From positions 1,512,334 through 1,576,333 of the forward strand of contig NZ_LR733304.1 of assembly GCF_902506105.1 (NCBI RefSeq): DNA of 64,000 nt. Direction: 5' to 3'. Positions 32,256-40,736 of this stretch are shown here, one piece after another. The notes beneath the pieces were generated by a model. It ran no database searches, had not been told where the DNA came from, and worked only from the letters and a program-made list of their open reading frames with translations. The first letter of the stretch is position 1; every line of letters begins with the position of its first letter. Both the position numbers and the translations under genes were made by a program. This DNA is from Aeromicrobium sp. 9AM. GTDB taxonomy: Bacteria; Actinomycetota; Actinomycetes; Propionibacteriales; Nocardioidaceae.

Positions 32256-32847
32256 GCTCGGCCTCGCTGTCCGTCGCCGACGCAGGTCCGAACCGGCGCA
32301 CCAGGAGGCGGTGGTCCAGAACGCCGCTGATGATCATCGCGATGCCCGCCATCCACAGGGCGGTGTTGCCGCTCTCGCCAGCTCGCTCCCACACGGGCAG
32401 CGCACCGATGACCACGAGTCCTCCGAAGATCACGGCGTGATGGAGCCGGAGGCCGACCGACGCACCGAACGACAGCAGGAAGACGAGTCCCAACGTGATC
32501 GCGGTGGAGTTGACCGGCAGGTTCAGCGACCACGAGGCACGGCTCGACAGCCACAGCGATCCCACGATGACCAGCGGGATCCCGATGAGAGCCGTGACTA
32601 TCTGGCGCCGCTCAGTTCTCGCCGACTGCTTGGCCCGCCCGAAATGGGTCGTGTAGAAGCTGTGCACCGACCACGTCAGTCCACCGAGGACGATCACGCC
32701 GACGAAGAACGCCCACTCGTGCTCGAACGGTCCCCAGGCAGCGTTGCGCAGCGCGGCGAGGATGGCCAGCAGTCCACCGACCACGCCGTACAAGCCACGG
32801 AACTGCGTGTTCTCCGCCACCGCGGTCTCGATCTCCTTGCGCTCCAT
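32242..32847 (-). CDS. Multi-pass membrane protein paired with a winged-helix regulator
   Basis: 201-residue integral membrane protein of unknown function, starting at ATG 32847 with GGAG upstream. Hydrophobic segments lie at about 20-36 (YGVVGGLLAILAALRN), 46-64 (WAFFVGVIVLGGLTWSVHSF), 84-100, 108-130, 135-152 and 160-180, giving five or six spans. Such membrane/small-wHTH pairs are common in bacteria with the regulator encoded in the same operon. The reading frame continues upstream as an antisense shadow of nadE, which is not real. Promoter TTGACA-17-TAGGTT lies at 32876-32904. Confidence 0.75.
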   Translation of the reverse strand: MERKEIETAVAENTQFRGLYGVVGGLLAILAALRNAAWGPFEHEWAFFVGVIVLGGLTWSVHSFYTTHFGRAKQSARTERRQIVTALIGIPLVIVGSLWLSSRASWSLNLPVNSTAITLGLVFLLSFGASVGLRLHHAVIFGGLVVIGALPVWERAGESGNTALWMAGIAMIISGVLDHRLLVRRFGPASATDSEAERAGL

Positions 32848-32875
32848 CTCGTCCTCCAAACTGGTTGGTGCTGCA

Positions 32876-32904
32876 AACCTAGAGGCGTGCGAGTCAATTG
32901 TCAA
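32876..32904 (-). promoter_or_regulatory. Promoter of the membrane/winged-helix operon
   Basis: On the minus strand, TTGACA (32904-32899), a 17-base spacer, then TAGGTT (32881-32876). It is the best sigma-70-type promoter in the window. The -35 is overlapped by the palindrome at 32902-32913. Confidence 0.7.
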
Positions 32905-32913
32905 ACTAGTTTG
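32902..32913 (+). promoter_or_regulatory. Candidate operator CAAACTAGTTTG
   Basis: Perfect 12-bp palindrome overlapping the -35 of the membrane/winged-helix operon. Related words occur at 32857-32866 (CAAACTGGTT) and 32874-32879 (CAAACC), so there may be several sites. The downstream winged-helix protein is the natural candidate ligand. Confidence 0.6.
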
Positions 32914-32961
32914 TGTCGCAAACCTGAACGGCTCGACCCAGTGGCAGATCGCTACGCTCGA

Positions 32962-32967
32962 TAGGCT
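32962..32967 (+). promoter_or_regulatory. Leaderless -10 hexamer TAGGCT for nadE
   Basis: TAGGCT, six bases, then GTG 32974. This supports the GTG over the in-frame ATG nine bases downstream. Confidence 0.5.
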
Positions 32968-32973
32968 GAACTC

Positions 32974-34725
32974 GTGCCCCAGATGCGACTCGCCCTTGCC
33001 CAGGTCAACGCCACTGTCGGGGACCTGGCCGCCAACGCCGACCTCGTCGTGGACTACTGCAAGCAGGCCGTCGCCAAGGGCGTCCACCTGGTCGTGTTCC
33101 CCGAGATGATGCTGACGGGCTATCCCATCGAGGACCTCGCGATGCGGGCGTCGCTCATCAAGGCGTCCCGCGCAGCCGCCGAAGCCCTCGCCGTACGCCT
33201 GAAGGACGAGGGCTGCGGCGATGTCGTCGCGATGGTCGGGTTCCTCGACCACGCGCAGGACGTCACCGAGAAGGTCGGCATCCCCAAGAACGCCCCCACC
33301 AACTCCGTCGCTGTCATGCACGGCGGCGAGATCGTCGCCCGGCAGGCCAAGCACCACCTCTGGAACTACGGCGTCGGCGACGAGATCCGCAACTTCGTGG
33401 CCGGCGACACGATCAACATCGTCCAGATCGGCGGCATCGACGTCGCGCTCGCGATCTGCGAGGACCTTTGGCGCGACGGACCGTCGGCTGCCGCCAAGGC
33501 CGCCGATGCCGCGCTGCTCGTCGTGCCCAACGGCTCGCCCTACGAGGCCGACAAGGACGACGTACGCCTCGCACTGTGCGCACGCCGGGCCAGCGAGGGC
33601 GAGTGCGTGCTGGCGTACGTGAACCTCGTCGGCGGCCAGGACGAGCTGGTCTTCGACGGCGACTCGATCGTGGTCGACGCCGCCGGCACGGTGCTCGGCC
33701 GGTCGGGGCAGTTCGAGCCCGAGCTGCTCGTCGTCGACCTCGACCTGCCGGCCGCGACCCCGACCATGCCCGACGCCGATGAGCGATTCGGTGGCCTCAC
33801 GATCAAACGTACGATCATCAGCTCCGCACCGTTCGAGGCGTACGAGCCGCTGCCCACCGTCACCAACGAGCGCATGCCGCGCCACGAGGAGATCTGGACC
33901 GCGCTCGTGGTCGGGCTGCGCGACTACGTCCACAAGAACGGCTTCCAGTCGGTCCTGTTCGGCATGTCCGGCGGCATTGACTCGACCCTGGTCGCGGCGA
34001 TCGCCGTGGACGCCCTCGGCCCGGAGAACGTCTTCGGCGTCTCCAACCCCAGCGCCTGGTCGAGTGAGCACTCCAGGTCCGACGCCGCCGAGCAGGCCCG
34101 TCGCACCGGACTGTCGCTCGACACGGTGCCGATCGCGCCGATCTTCGACGCCTACCAGGAGGCCCTGCACCTCGACGGGCTCGCCGAGGAGAATCTGCAG
34201 GCCCGCATCCGCGCCGTCATCTGGATGGGCCTGTCCAACCAGCACGGCCACCTCGTGCTGGCGTGCGGCAACAAGTCCGAGCTCGCGACCGGCTACTCGA
34301 CGATCTACGGCGACGCCGTCGGCGCGTACGCCCCGATCAAGGACGTGCCCAAGACGCTGGTGTGGGAGCTCGCGAAGTGGCGCAACCAGATCGCAGCCGA
34401 GCGTGGCGAGACACCGCCCATCCCCGAGGACACGATCACCAAGCAGCCGTCGGCGGAGCTGCGGCCGGGCCAGTTCGACTCGGACTCCTTGCCGCCCTAC
34501 GACCTGCTCGACGCCGTGCTCGATGCGTACGTCGAGCGCGACCTCGGCTCCGCCGACGTCATCGCCGAGGGCTTCGACCCGGCACTGGTCGAGCGGGTCA
34601 TCACGCTGGTCGACCGGGCCGAGTACAAGCGTCGCCAGTACCCGCCGGGACCCAAGGTGTCGCGCCGCAACTTCGGCCGCGATCGGCGCGTCCCCATCAC
34701 GCACCGGTGGCGCGAGAAGCTGTAA
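32974..34725 (+). CDS. nadE: Glutamine-dependent NAD+ synthetase
   Basis: 583-residue two-domain enzyme making NAD from nicotinic acid adenine dinucleotide. The N-terminal nitrilase-type glutaminase domain shows its Glu-Lys-Cys triad in [29 protein letters not shown] and [11 protein letters not shown]. The C-terminal synthetase domain has the PP-loop [16 protein letters not shown] and [18 protein letters not shown] 32974 is preferred because of the TAGGCT hexamer six bases before it. Shorter than the 679-residue M. tuberculosis NadE but normal for other actinobacteria. panB follows 92 bases later. Confidence 0.96.
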   Translation: MPQMRLALAQVNATVGDLAANADLVVDYCKQAVAKGVHLVVFPEMMLTGYPIEDLAMRASLIKASRAAAEALAVRLKDEGCGDVVAMVGFLDHAQDVTEKVGIPKNAPTNSVAVMHGGEIVARQAKHHLWNYGVGDEIRNFVAGDTINIVQIGGIDVALAICEDLWRDGPSAAAKAADAALLVVPNGSPYEADKDDVRLALCARRASEGECVLAYVNLVGGQDELVFDGDSIVVDAAGTVLGRSGQFEPELLVVDLDLPAATPTMPDADERFGGLTIKRTIISSAPFEAYEPLPTVTNERMPRHEEIWTALVVGLRDYVHKNGFQSVLFGMSGGIDSTLVAAIAVDALGPENVFGVSNPSAWSSEHSRSDAAEQARRTGLSLDTVPIAPIFDAYQEALHLDGLAEENLQARIRAVIWMGLSNQHGHLVLACGNKSELATGYSTIYGDAVGAYAPIKDVPKTLVWELAKWRNQIAAERGETPPIPEDTITKQPSAELRPGQFDSDSLPPYDLLDAVLDAYVERDLGSADVIAEGFDPALVERVITLVDRAEYKRRQYPPGPKVSRRNFGRDRRVPITHRWREKL

Positions 34726-34817
34726 CGAGTCTCACGTCTGCAACTCCCCCGGTTTCTGGCACGCTGGAGACATCCGTGGACTCCGTGAGGAGCTGCGAGA
34801 CGACAAGGAGAATCACC

Positions 34818-35696
34818 ATGGCTGACGCCACCCCTGAAGAGGCCGCCCCGTACGGCTCCGGACCCGCGGCACCTGCCCCGGCTGGAAGCACACCGATCCG
34901 CAAGATCCGCATCCACCATCTCCAGCAGATGAAGGAGCGCGGCGAGAAGTGGGCGATGCTCACGGCGTACGACCAGTACGCCGCCGCCACGTTCGACGAG
35001 GCGGGCATCCCGGTGATGCTTGTCGGCGACTCCGCGTCCAACAACGTGTTCGCCAACGAGACGTCGTTGCCGGTCACGGTCGACGAGCTCATCCCGCTGG
35101 TCCGCGCCGTCACTCGCTCGACGAGCCGCGCGCTGATCGTCGCCGACCTGCCGTTCGGCTCCTACCAGCGTTCGCCCGAGCAGGCCTTCGACACCGCCGT
35201 GCGGTTCATGAAGGAGGCCAACGCGCATGCGGTCAAGCTCGAGGGCGGCCTGCCGATGGTGCCGCAGGTCCAGCTGTTGACCGATGCCGGCATCCCCGTC
35301 ATGGCGCACATCGGGTTCACCCCCCAGGCCGAGCACAACCTCGGCGGCTACCGGGTGCAGGGCCGTGGTGAAGCGGCCGAGAAGCTCATCGCCGAGGCCA
35401 AGGCGTTCGAGGACGCCGGGGCGTTCGCGATCGTCATGGAGATGGTGCCGGCGCCAGTCGCTGCCGAGGTGACCAAGGCCCTGCGCATCCCCACGATCGG
35501 CATCGGTGCCGGCATCGACTGCGACGCCCAGGTGCTCGTGTGGCAGGACATGATGGGCCTGCGCACCGGCAAGGCGCCGCGGTTCGTCAAGCGCTACGCC
35601 GACCTGCACGGCGTCATGCTCGACGCCGCCAAGGCGTACGCCGACGACGTCGCCAACGGCTCCTTCCCTGCGGCCGAGCACTCCTTCGAGAGCTGA
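34818..35696 (+). CDS. panB: 3-Methyl-2-oxobutanoate hydroxymethyltransferase
   Basis: First committed enzyme of pantothenate synthesis, transferring a hydroxymethyl group from methylene-tetrahydrofolate to 2-oxoisovalerate. 292 residues. Motifs: [43 protein letters not shown] and [20 protein letters not shown]. It has a 27-residue Ala/Pro-rich N-terminal extension before [22 protein letters not shown] 34818 with AAGGAG upstream. The next gene starts four bases after its stop. In M. tuberculosis panB also lies near glnE-glnA2. Confidence 0.95.
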   Translation: MADATPEEAAPYGSGPAAPAPAGSTPIRKIRIHHLQQMKERGEKWAMLTAYDQYAAATFDEAGIPVMLVGDSASNNVFANETSLPVTVDELIPLVRAVTRSTSRALIVADLPFGSYQRSPEQAFDTAVRFMKEANAHAVKLEGGLPMVPQVQLLTDAGIPVMAHIGFTPQAEHNLGGYRVQGRGEAAEKLIAEAKAFEDAGAFAIVMEMVPAPVAAEVTKALRIPTIGIGAGIDCDAQVLVWQDMMGLRTGKAPRFVKRYADLHGVMLDAAKAYADDVANGSFPAAEHSFES

Positions 35697-35700
35697 CCGC

Positions 35701-36600
35701 GTGCTGGGCACCTCGGGGGGACCGACCGTCGATCGCGACACGATCGACATCGCGCTGGCCGAGCGCCTCGTGGCTGCCCAGTTCCCGCAGTGGGCCGATC
35801 TGCCGGTCCGCCCGGTGGACCTGGCCGGGTGGGACAACCGGACGTTCCGCCTCGGCGACACGATGTCGATCCGCCTCCCGACGGGGCCTTGGTACGCGTT
35901 CCAGGTCGAGAAGGAACAACGCTGGCTCCGCCGGCTCGCACCGCACCTGCCGCTGCCCATCCCCGAACCAGTCGCGCAAGGAGAACCCGACGAGGGCTAC
36001 CCGTACGCCTGGTCGATCTATCGCTGGATCGAGGGCCGACCGGCAAGCCCCGACACCATCGGTGACCTGACGACATTCGCGACCGACCTTGCCGGCTTCC
36101 TCACCGCCCTGCGGGCGATCGACGCCACCGACGGACCAGGACCCGGGCGGCACAACTTCTTCCGCGGCGGTCCGCTCCAGACGTACGAGGATGAGGCGCG
36201 CGACGCGATCGCCCAGCTCGGCGACGCGATCCCCGCCGACACCGCGGTGCAGATCCTCGACGAGGCACTGGGCTCCGACTGGTCCGGTCCGCCCGTGTGG
36301 TTCCACGGCGACGTGGCGACCGGCAACCTGCTGGTCAGGGACGGCCGGTTGTCGGCGGTCATCGACTTCGGCACCTCAGGAGTCGGCGACCCGGCGTGCG
36401 ATGTCGTGATCGCGTGGACGCTCCTGGACGGCGAGAGCCGGGCCGCCTTCCGACATACGCTCGGCGTCGATCCCCGCATGTGGGCGCGCGGGCGGGGCTG
36501 GGCGCTGTGGAAGGCCCTCATCACGTACGCCGAGCATCGGGACACGGGCTCCAAACGGGTGCTCGACCAGATCTTCGCCGAGCACGCCGCCGAGGGCTGA
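35701..36600 (+). CDS. Aminoglycoside phosphotransferase family kinase-like protein
   Basis: 299-residue protein with the APH/choline kinase fold. The N-lobe contains GWDNRTFRLGDTMSIRLPTG; the catalytic loop is FHGDVATGNLLV and the metal-binding Asp is in AVIDFGTSGVGDPACD. These motifs are intact, so kinase activity is plausible, but members of this branch rarely confer resistance and the substrate is unknown. GTG 35701 follows the panB stop by four bases, so the two are probably co-transcribed. Confidence 0.88.
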   Translation: MLGTSGGPTVDRDTIDIALAERLVAAQFPQWADLPVRPVDLAGWDNRTFRLGDTMSIRLPTGPWYAFQVEKEQRWLRRLAPHLPLPIPEPVAQGEPDEGYPYAWSIYRWIEGRPASPDTIGDLTTFATDLAGFLTALRAIDATDGPGPGRHNFFRGGPLQTYEDEARDAIAQLGDAIPADTAVQILDEALGSDWSGPPVWFHGDVATGNLLVRDGRLSAVIDFGTSGVGDPACDVVIAWTLLDGESRAAFRHTLGVDPRMWARGRGWALWKALITYAEHRDTGSKRVLDQIFAEHAAEG

Positions 36601-36614
36601 CGCAAGTGCACGTC

Positions 36615-36655
36615 CCTTGAGCTTGTCGAAAGGATTCCTTTCGACAAGCTCAAGG
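36615..36655 (+). terminator. Perfect 20+1+20 palindrome (terminator or REP-type)
   Basis: The arms CCTTGAGCTTGTCGAAAGGA and its exact reverse complement are separated by one base (36635). A stem this perfect, just after the kinase gene and before the convergent membrane gene, would terminate transcription from both sides. The core word (TTGAGCTTGTCGAA) is, from memory, common between genes in many actinobacteria, so it may be a dispersed repeat. Confidence 0.75.
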
Positions 36656-36667
36656 AACTTCCACGGC

Positions 36668-36940
36668 CTACGGGCTCCAGTCCCAGACGACGGCGCCGAA
36701 CCAGGCCAGGCCGGCCCACAGCGCCAGGCCGACGACCGGCACGACAATCGTGAGCCGCGGGCGGGTGCGGGCCCACCGCGCGACGAGCCACACCTGCGGG
36801 ACGAGCAGCGCGAACGCGATCACCACCCCCCACCACGGTGCGAACAGGCCGGTCGACACCGAGCACCACAGCACCATGAACAGCCCGACAACCGCGATCC
36901 AGGGACCCGATCGATCGAGCTGAAGCCTGCGGCGACTCAC
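36668..36940 (-). CDS. Small three-span membrane protein
   Basis: 90-residue integral membrane protein, family not recognised. Hydrophobic segments: GPWIAVVGLFMVLWCSVSTG, FAPWWGVVIAFALLVPQVWL and LTIVVPVVGLALWAGLAWFG. GTG 36940 overlaps the TGA of the preceding gene (GTGA), which indicates translational coupling. Short basic N-terminus (SRRRLQLDR), so the start is probably cytosolic. Confidence 0.65.
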   Translation of the reverse strand: MSRRRLQLDRSGPWIAVVGLFMVLWCSVSTGLFAPWWGVVIAFALLVPQVWLVARWARTRPRLTIVVPVVGLALWAGLAWFGAVVWDWSP

Positions 36941-37134
36941 TCCTTGGGCTGCTCGGCGTCGTCGTTCCAGTCGGGGTCGTTGTCCCAGTTCTTCGTACGC
37001 TCGGCGGCGATCTCGTAGGCGTGCGACGCCTCCTCGGCCGTGTCGTACGGCCCGAGGCGATCGGCCGCGCGACACCCTTCCTCGCCCTCGACCGTGTTGT
37101 GCTTGGTGCAGTAGTAGAACTTGCCGTCGCTCAT
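36937..37134 (-). CDS. Small soluble protein with SPOR-like composition
   Basis: 65-residue acidic protein from ATG 37134 with GGAGG upstream. KFYYCTKHNTVEGEEGCRAA followed by RLGPYDTAEEASHAYEIAAE reads as a small beta-alpha domain with two cysteines (residues 9 and 21), common in actinobacteria as hypothetical proteins. It is coupled to the membrane protein gene that follows and divergent from map. Function unknown. Confidence 0.7.
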   Translation of the reverse strand: MSDGKFYYCTKHNTVEGEEGCRAADRLGPYDTAEEASHAYEIAAERTKNWDNDPDWNDDAEQPKE

Positions 37135-37194
37135 CTCGTTGCCTCCATGCTCATGTCCCCCATCCTGCCTCAACCCGTGTTCGCCTGCGTTCTC

Positions 37195-37200
37195 TAGACT
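37195..37200 (+). promoter_or_regulatory. Leaderless -10 hexamer TAGACT for map
   Basis: TAGACT, six bases, then GTG 37207. It fixes the start codon and suggests a leaderless message. Confidence 0.5.
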
Positions 37201-37206
37201 CGGCGG

Positions 37207-38055
37207 GTGACTGTCCTGACTGCCGGCCGCCTGTCCCCCGAACGTGCCGTGCCGACGTCGATCGAGCGGCCGGAGTACGTCGGACAGATCGCGCCGCTGC
37301 CCTACCGCGGACCCTACGTGCGCGACGCCGAGACGATCGCGGCGATGCGGATCGCCGGACGGATCGCAGCGCAGGCGCTGGACGCCGTCGAGGCCGCGAT
37401 CAGGCCCGGCGTCACGACCGACGAGCTCGACCGTGTCGGCCACGAGTTCCTCGTCGACAACGGCGCCTATCCGTCCACCCTGGGCTACCGCGGCTACCCG
37501 AAGTCGCTGTGCAGCAGCGTCAACGAGGTCATCTGCCACGGCATCCCCGACGACCGGCAGCTCGAGGACGGCGACATCGTCAACATCGACATCACGGCGT
37601 TCATCGGTGGCGTGCACGGCGACACCAACAAGACGTATCTCGTCGGCGACGTCGACCAGGAGTCACGGCTGCTCGTCGAACGTACGCACGAGGCCACGAT
37701 GCGGGCCATCCGCGCGGTCAAGCCGGGCCGCGAGATCAACGTGATCGGCCGGGTCATCGAGTCGTACGCCAAACGCTTCGGCTACGGCGTCGTGCGCGAC
37801 TTCACCGGGCACGGGGTCGGGCCGGCGTTCCACGACGGACTCGTGATCCCGCACTACGACGATCCGTCGTTCGACACCGTGATCGAGCAGGGCATGACGT
37901 TCACGATCGAGCCCATGCTGACCCTCGGGTCGGTCGAGTGGGACATGTGGGACGACGGCTGGACCGCGACGACGCAGGACAAGTCGCGCACGGCTCAGTT
38001 CGAGCACACGTTGCTGGTGACCGCCGACGGCGCAGAGATCCTGACCCTGTCCTGA
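37207..38055 (+). CDS. map: Methionine aminopeptidase, type I with N-terminal extension
   Basis: Removes initiator methionine from nascent proteins. 282 residues: a 40-residue N-terminal extension ([18 protein letters not shown]), then the catalytic domain. Metal ligands appear in [19 protein letters not shown] (two Asp), [12 protein letters not shown] (His), FTIEPML (Glu) and the final AQFEHTLLV (Glu). The extension matches M. tuberculosis MapB (Rv2861c), where it resembles an SH3-binding stretch that may contact the ribosome. GTG 37207 follows TAGACT by six bases. Confidence 0.95.
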   Translation: MTVLTAGRLSPERAVPTSIERPEYVGQIAPLPYRGPYVRDAETIAAMRIAGRIAAQALDAVEAAIRPGVTTDELDRVGHEFLVDNGAYPSTLGYRGYPKSLCSSVNEVICHGIPDDRQLEDGDIVNIDITAFIGGVHGDTNKTYLVGDVDQESRLLVERTHEATMRAIRAVKPGREINVIGRVIESYAKRFGYGVVRDFTGHGVGPAFHDGLVIPHYDDPSFDTVIEQGMTFTIEPMLTLGSVEWDMWDDGWTATTQDKSRTAQFEHTLLVTADGAEILTLS

Positions 38056-38059
38056 CGGG

Positions 38060-38245
38060 TCAGCGCAAGAAGGCCTTGACCAGGAACGCGACCACGATGC
38101 CGATGGCGGCGCCGAGGATCGCTGCGGGCAGGAACAGGTCGTCCCCGGCGAAGAGACCGATCGCTCCGCCGACCAGGATCCCGAGCCCTGCGCCCACCGC
38201 GTACGTGTAGGTCGACGACGGCTCGGGCGGGTGGTGTTCGCTCAT
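38060..38245 (-). CDS. Small two-span glycine-rich membrane protein
   Basis: 61-residue protein: polar start (MSEHHPPEPSSTYT), then YAVGAGLGILVGGAIGLFAG and FLPAAILGAAIGIVVAFLVK as membrane segments with GxxxG spacing. Start ATG 38245; a purine-rich upstream region is weak. Convergent with map, four bases apart. Function unknown. Confidence 0.6.
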   Translation of the reverse strand: MSEHHPPEPSSTYTYAVGAGLGILVGGAIGLFAGDDLFLPAAILGAAIGIVVAFLVKAFLR

Positions 38246-38311
38246 GGCCCGAAGCGTATCCCCCGGGCGCCGCCGGGTGTAACTGTTGGTGACAGTCGGC
38301 GATCGTGTCGC

Positions 38312-39148
38312 TCAGGGGATCCAGTTGAACTCGTCGGGGTTGGGGCCGGTGCGCTCGTCCTTGTTGAGGGCCGTGATGAGTCCCATGTCGGCGGTGGAGA
38401 GCTCGAAGTCGAACAGCTCGAAGTTCTCCTCGACCCGGCTGCGCGTGACCGACTTGGGGAAGACGATGTCGCCGCGCTGGATGTGCCAGCGCAGGACGAC
38501 CTGCGCCGGAGTGCGGTCGTGGTCCTTGGCGATGCCGGTGACGACCGGATCGTCCAGCACGAGGCCCTGCGCGATGGGCGACCAAGCCTCGGTCGCGATG
38601 CCGAGCTCGGTGTTGACCGCGCGGACGTCGTCGTTCGTCAGGTAGGGGTGCACCTCGATCTGGTTGACCGCGGGCACGATCTCGGTCTCCTGGACCAGTC
38701 GACGCAGGTGGTTGGCCTGGAAGTTGGAGACGCCGATCGACTTGGCCCGGCCGCTGCGATAGATCTCCTCCAGCGCCTGCCACGTCTCGACGAAGTCGAC
38801 GTCGATGCCCGGCAGCGGCCAGTGGATGAGGAACAGGTCGAGGTGGTCGAAGCCCAGCACCTCGAGGGACTCGTCGAACGCCGCGATGGCGTCGTCGTGG
38901 GCGTGGAAGCCGTTGTTGAGCTTGCTCGTGACGAACACCTCGGAGCGCTCGAGACCGGACTCACGCAGGGCCTCGCCGACGCCGCGCTCGTTGCCGTACA
39001 TCTCCGCGGTGTCGATGTGGCGATAGCCGACCTCGAGGGCCGTCAGCGTCGCTCCCTTGGTGTCCTCGGGCGGGACCTGGTAGACCCCGAAGCCGAGCTG
39101 GGGAATCGAGACTCCGTTGTTGAGGGCGATGGTGGGCACAGTGCTCAT
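38312..39148 (-). CDS. Aldo/keto reductase
   Basis: 278-residue NADPH-dependent aldo/keto reductase of the 2,5-diketogluconate reductase-like group. Active-site residues: Asp and Tyr in YRHIDTAEMYGNE, Lys in VFVTSKL and His in LIHWPLP. The NADP-binding signature FPKSVTRSRVEENFELFDFEL lies near the C-terminus (quoted as FPKSVTRSRVEEN). ATG 39148 with GGAG upstream. Stands alone; physiological substrate unknown. Confidence 0.93.
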   Translation of the reverse strand: MSTVPTIALNNGVSIPQLGFGVYQVPPEDTKGATLTALEVGYRHIDTAEMYGNERGVGEALRESGLERSEVFVTSKLNNGFHAHDDAIAAFDESLEVLGFDHLDLFLIHWPLPGIDVDFVETWQALEEIYRSGRAKSIGVSNFQANHLRRLVQETEIVPAVNQIEVHPYLTNDDVRAVNTELGIATEAWSPIAQGLVLDDPVVTGIAKDHDRTPAQVVLRWHIQRGDIVFPKSVTRSRVEENFELFDFELSTADMGLITALNKDERTGPNPDEFNWIP

Positions 39149-39316
39149 GAAGGAGAACTCCTGGGAAATCGTGGGCGTCTGATGCTTCCGGTGCAGCCGC
39201 TGCCGACGTACGCCGGCGGGGCATCTCCACCCTACGCGGCACGTGATGGCGACCACGCCTAACTTCCAGCCCCCGCGGTCGTTCTAGATGTGGGGACTCA
39301 GACGAGGAGGTCAACC

Positions 39317-39556
39317 ATGCATCGAGTGGTACTCAACATGCAGATGAGCAGCGACGATGCGTTCACCACCGTCTCCACCGCTCTGGGTGCCATTCCGGAC
39401 ATCACGATCGACGCCCCGGGCTGGAACAACAACCGCCACCTCGTCGTCACGATCCAGACCGACGACCCCGACATCGTCGACATCGTCCGCGAGATCACGT
39501 GGCAGTTCGACGCCCTCGCGATCCAGCACTCGCTGCACCTCGCCGACGCCGGCTGA
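39317..39556 (+). CDS. Small hypothetical protein
   Basis: 79-residue protein starting at ATG 39317 with GAGGAGG eight bases upstream. MHRVVLNMQMSSDDAFTTVS and LVVTIQTDDPDIVDIVREIT suggest an alternating beta-alpha-beta ACT-like or ferredoxin-like fold. No family recognised. It ends seven bases before the convergent gene. Confidence 0.65.
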   Translation: MHRVVLNMQMSSDDAFTTVSTALGAIPDITIDAPGWNNNRHLVVTIQTDDPDIVDIVREITWQFDALAIQHSLHLADAG

Positions 39557-39562
39557 GCGCCC

Positions 39563-40057
39563 TCAGCGACGCTTGAGCACGACGAGCGTGAAGAGGTTGT
39601 CGGACGGATCGACGACGGCCTTGAGCCTGGCTCCGACCACGAACGCCTTCTTGTCGTGATCGTCCCGATAGAAGGCCTGGAACTCCGGCACCTCGTCACC
39701 GCTGATCCGCAGCTGCAGGCGGGCCACGTCGTGCGACCCGTCGCCCGGATCGGTCACCTCGAGGTCGATGATCTCCGCGATCGCGTCGCGTCCGTCGCGC
39801 AGCAGGCGTTCGGTGTCGTCGCGCGCCAGGTTCGCCTCGTGCCACATCCAGGCCCCGAGCAGGCCCATGACGGCCACGAATCCGAGGATGGTCAACGAGG
39901 CACCCCACCACGGCTGCTGGACCTGGTCGAGGAGCAACATCGCCGGCCAGAACAGGATGAACAGCCAGCACGCGATGGCATTGAACCGGAAGAACAGCCG
40001 CGCGAACGGGCCCGCAATCGACGCCTGCTTCGGGGTCACGACTTCATCCGTGGACAT
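39563..40057 (-). CDS. Membrane protein with C-terminal soluble domain
   Basis: 164-residue protein from ATG 40057. Two membrane segments, NAIACWLFILFWPAMLLLDQ and WWGASLTILGFVAVMGLLGA, follow a short cytosolic start; the C-terminal 100 residues form a soluble, beta-rich domain (AEIIDLEVTDPGDGSHDVAR, KKAFVVGARLKAVVDPSDN). The soluble part recalls DUF3592-like domains, but I cannot place it firmly. Next upstream on the same strand is rnpB. Confidence 0.6.
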   Translation of the reverse strand: MSTDEVVTPKQASIAGPFARLFFRFNAIACWLFILFWPAMLLLDQVQQPWWGASLTILGFVAVMGLLGAWMWHEANLARDDTERLLRDGRDAIAEIIDLEVTDPGDGSHDVARLQLRISGDEVPEFQAFYRDDHDKKAFVVGARLKAVVDPSDNLFTLVVLKRR

Positions 40058-40093
40058 GCTGTCAGGATATCCGGACGACGATGCCTGAGGGGC

Positions 40094-40499
40094 GAATGAG
40101 CCGGCCTGTAAGCCGGATCCTGTCGGGCCACCGAAGTGGCCCGGGCGACCATCCATCTGGGACGCCCATTGCTGGACGCCTCGTGCGACCTACCCGCTGA
40201 CATTGGACGAGCAGCCCGTCAGCGCAGACCTCACGTCACCGAAGCGACGTGATGTCCTCTTGGTCTTGCTCCCGGTGGGGTTTACCTAGCCGCCCCGGTC
40301 ACCCGGAGCGCTGGTGAGCTCTTACCTCACCGTTTCACCCTTACCCGTTCCCCGAGGGGCCGTTGGCGGTTTGATTTCTGTGGCACTGTCCCGCACGTCG
40401 CCGTGGGTGGCCGTTAGCCACCACCGTCGCTCTGCGGAGTCCGGACTTTCCTCGACACCCGTTGAAGGGTGCCGCGGCCGCCCGGCCGACTCATTCGCG
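40094..40499 (-). ncRNA. rnpB: RNase P RNA (class A)
   Basis: Catalytic RNA subunit of RNase P, which matures tRNA 5' ends. Read on the minus strand, the 5' arm (GAATGAGTCGGCC near 40496) pairs with the 3' end (GGCCGGCTCATTC near 40094). The conserved GAGGAAAGTCCGGACTCC lies at 40438-40455, ACAGAAATCAAACC near 40370, and GGCTTACAGGCCGG near the 3' end. About 405 nt, typical for actinobacteria. Exact ends are estimated. A -10 TAGTCT lies at 40506-40511, seven bases before the likely start. Confidence 0.96.
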
Positions 40500-40505
40500 T
40501 CGTCC

Positions 40506-40511
40506 AGACTA
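40506..40511 (-). promoter_or_regulatory. -10 hexamer TAGTCT of rnpB
   Basis: TAGTCT on the minus strand, about seven bases before the predicted rnpB 5' end. It lies back to back with the riboswitch promoter at 40543. Confidence 0.5.
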
Positions 40512-40542
40512 CCGCCCGTGACCGTGCCGTGGCGCCGTCCGC

Positions 40543-40548
40543 TAGGCT
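40543..40548 (+). promoter_or_regulatory. -10 hexamer TAGGCT of the riboswitch transcript
   Basis: TAGGCT on the plus strand, seven bases before base 40556, where the aptamer's first stem begins. Confidence 0.5.
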
Positions 40549-40555
40549 GGAGGCA

Positions 40556-40656
40556 CGAAAGGGAGTAGTCCCCAACGGCTGTGTCGACATACTGACTCCA
40601 CGAAACTGTGGGTTCCGGTGCAGCAGGCCACCGCAAGGTGGCGGACGAGACTTTCG
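40556..40656 (+). promoter_or_regulatory. yybP-ykoY manganese riboswitch aptamer
   Basis: Family signatures are present: AAAGGGAGTAG near the 5' end, a GCCACC-GCAA-GGTGGC hairpin at 40627-40642, and GACGAGACTTT at the 3' side. CGAAAG (40556-40561) and CTTTCG (40651-40656) close the basal stem. The downstream gene is a GDT1-type manganese exporter, the usual target of this riboswitch. Mn2+ binding should turn expression on. Confidence 0.88.
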
Positions 40657-40729
40657 ACCGGAATTTGTCGATGACAATGCCTGGTCGAAGGCTTGTCATC
40701 CCGGCTCTTCGTCCAGGTGGACGAGGAGC
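40651..40729 (+). promoter_or_regulatory. Riboswitch expression platform with RBS-hiding hairpin
   Basis: CTTTCGACC (40651-40659) can pair with GGTCGAAG (40683-40690) as an alternative to closing the aptamer. Further on, GCTCTTCGTCCA (40704-40715) pairs with TGGACGAGGAGC (40718-40729), which holds the GAGGAG ribosome binding site of the exporter gene. The layout suggests translational control. Confidence 0.65.
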
Positions 40730-40736
40730 TTCTTTC

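Noticed and set aside
32848-34704. Long minus-strand open frame continuous with the small membrane protein gene
   Set aside because: It runs antisense through nadE, which is a complete and well-recognised gene. The composition is typical of a GC-rich antisense shadow. Only the last 201 residues, from ATG 32847, are real.
35701-36600. APH family gene as an antibiotic-resistance gene
   Set aside because: It is coupled to panB with host-like composition and no mobile signature. Many chromosomal APH-fold kinases do not act on aminoglycosides.
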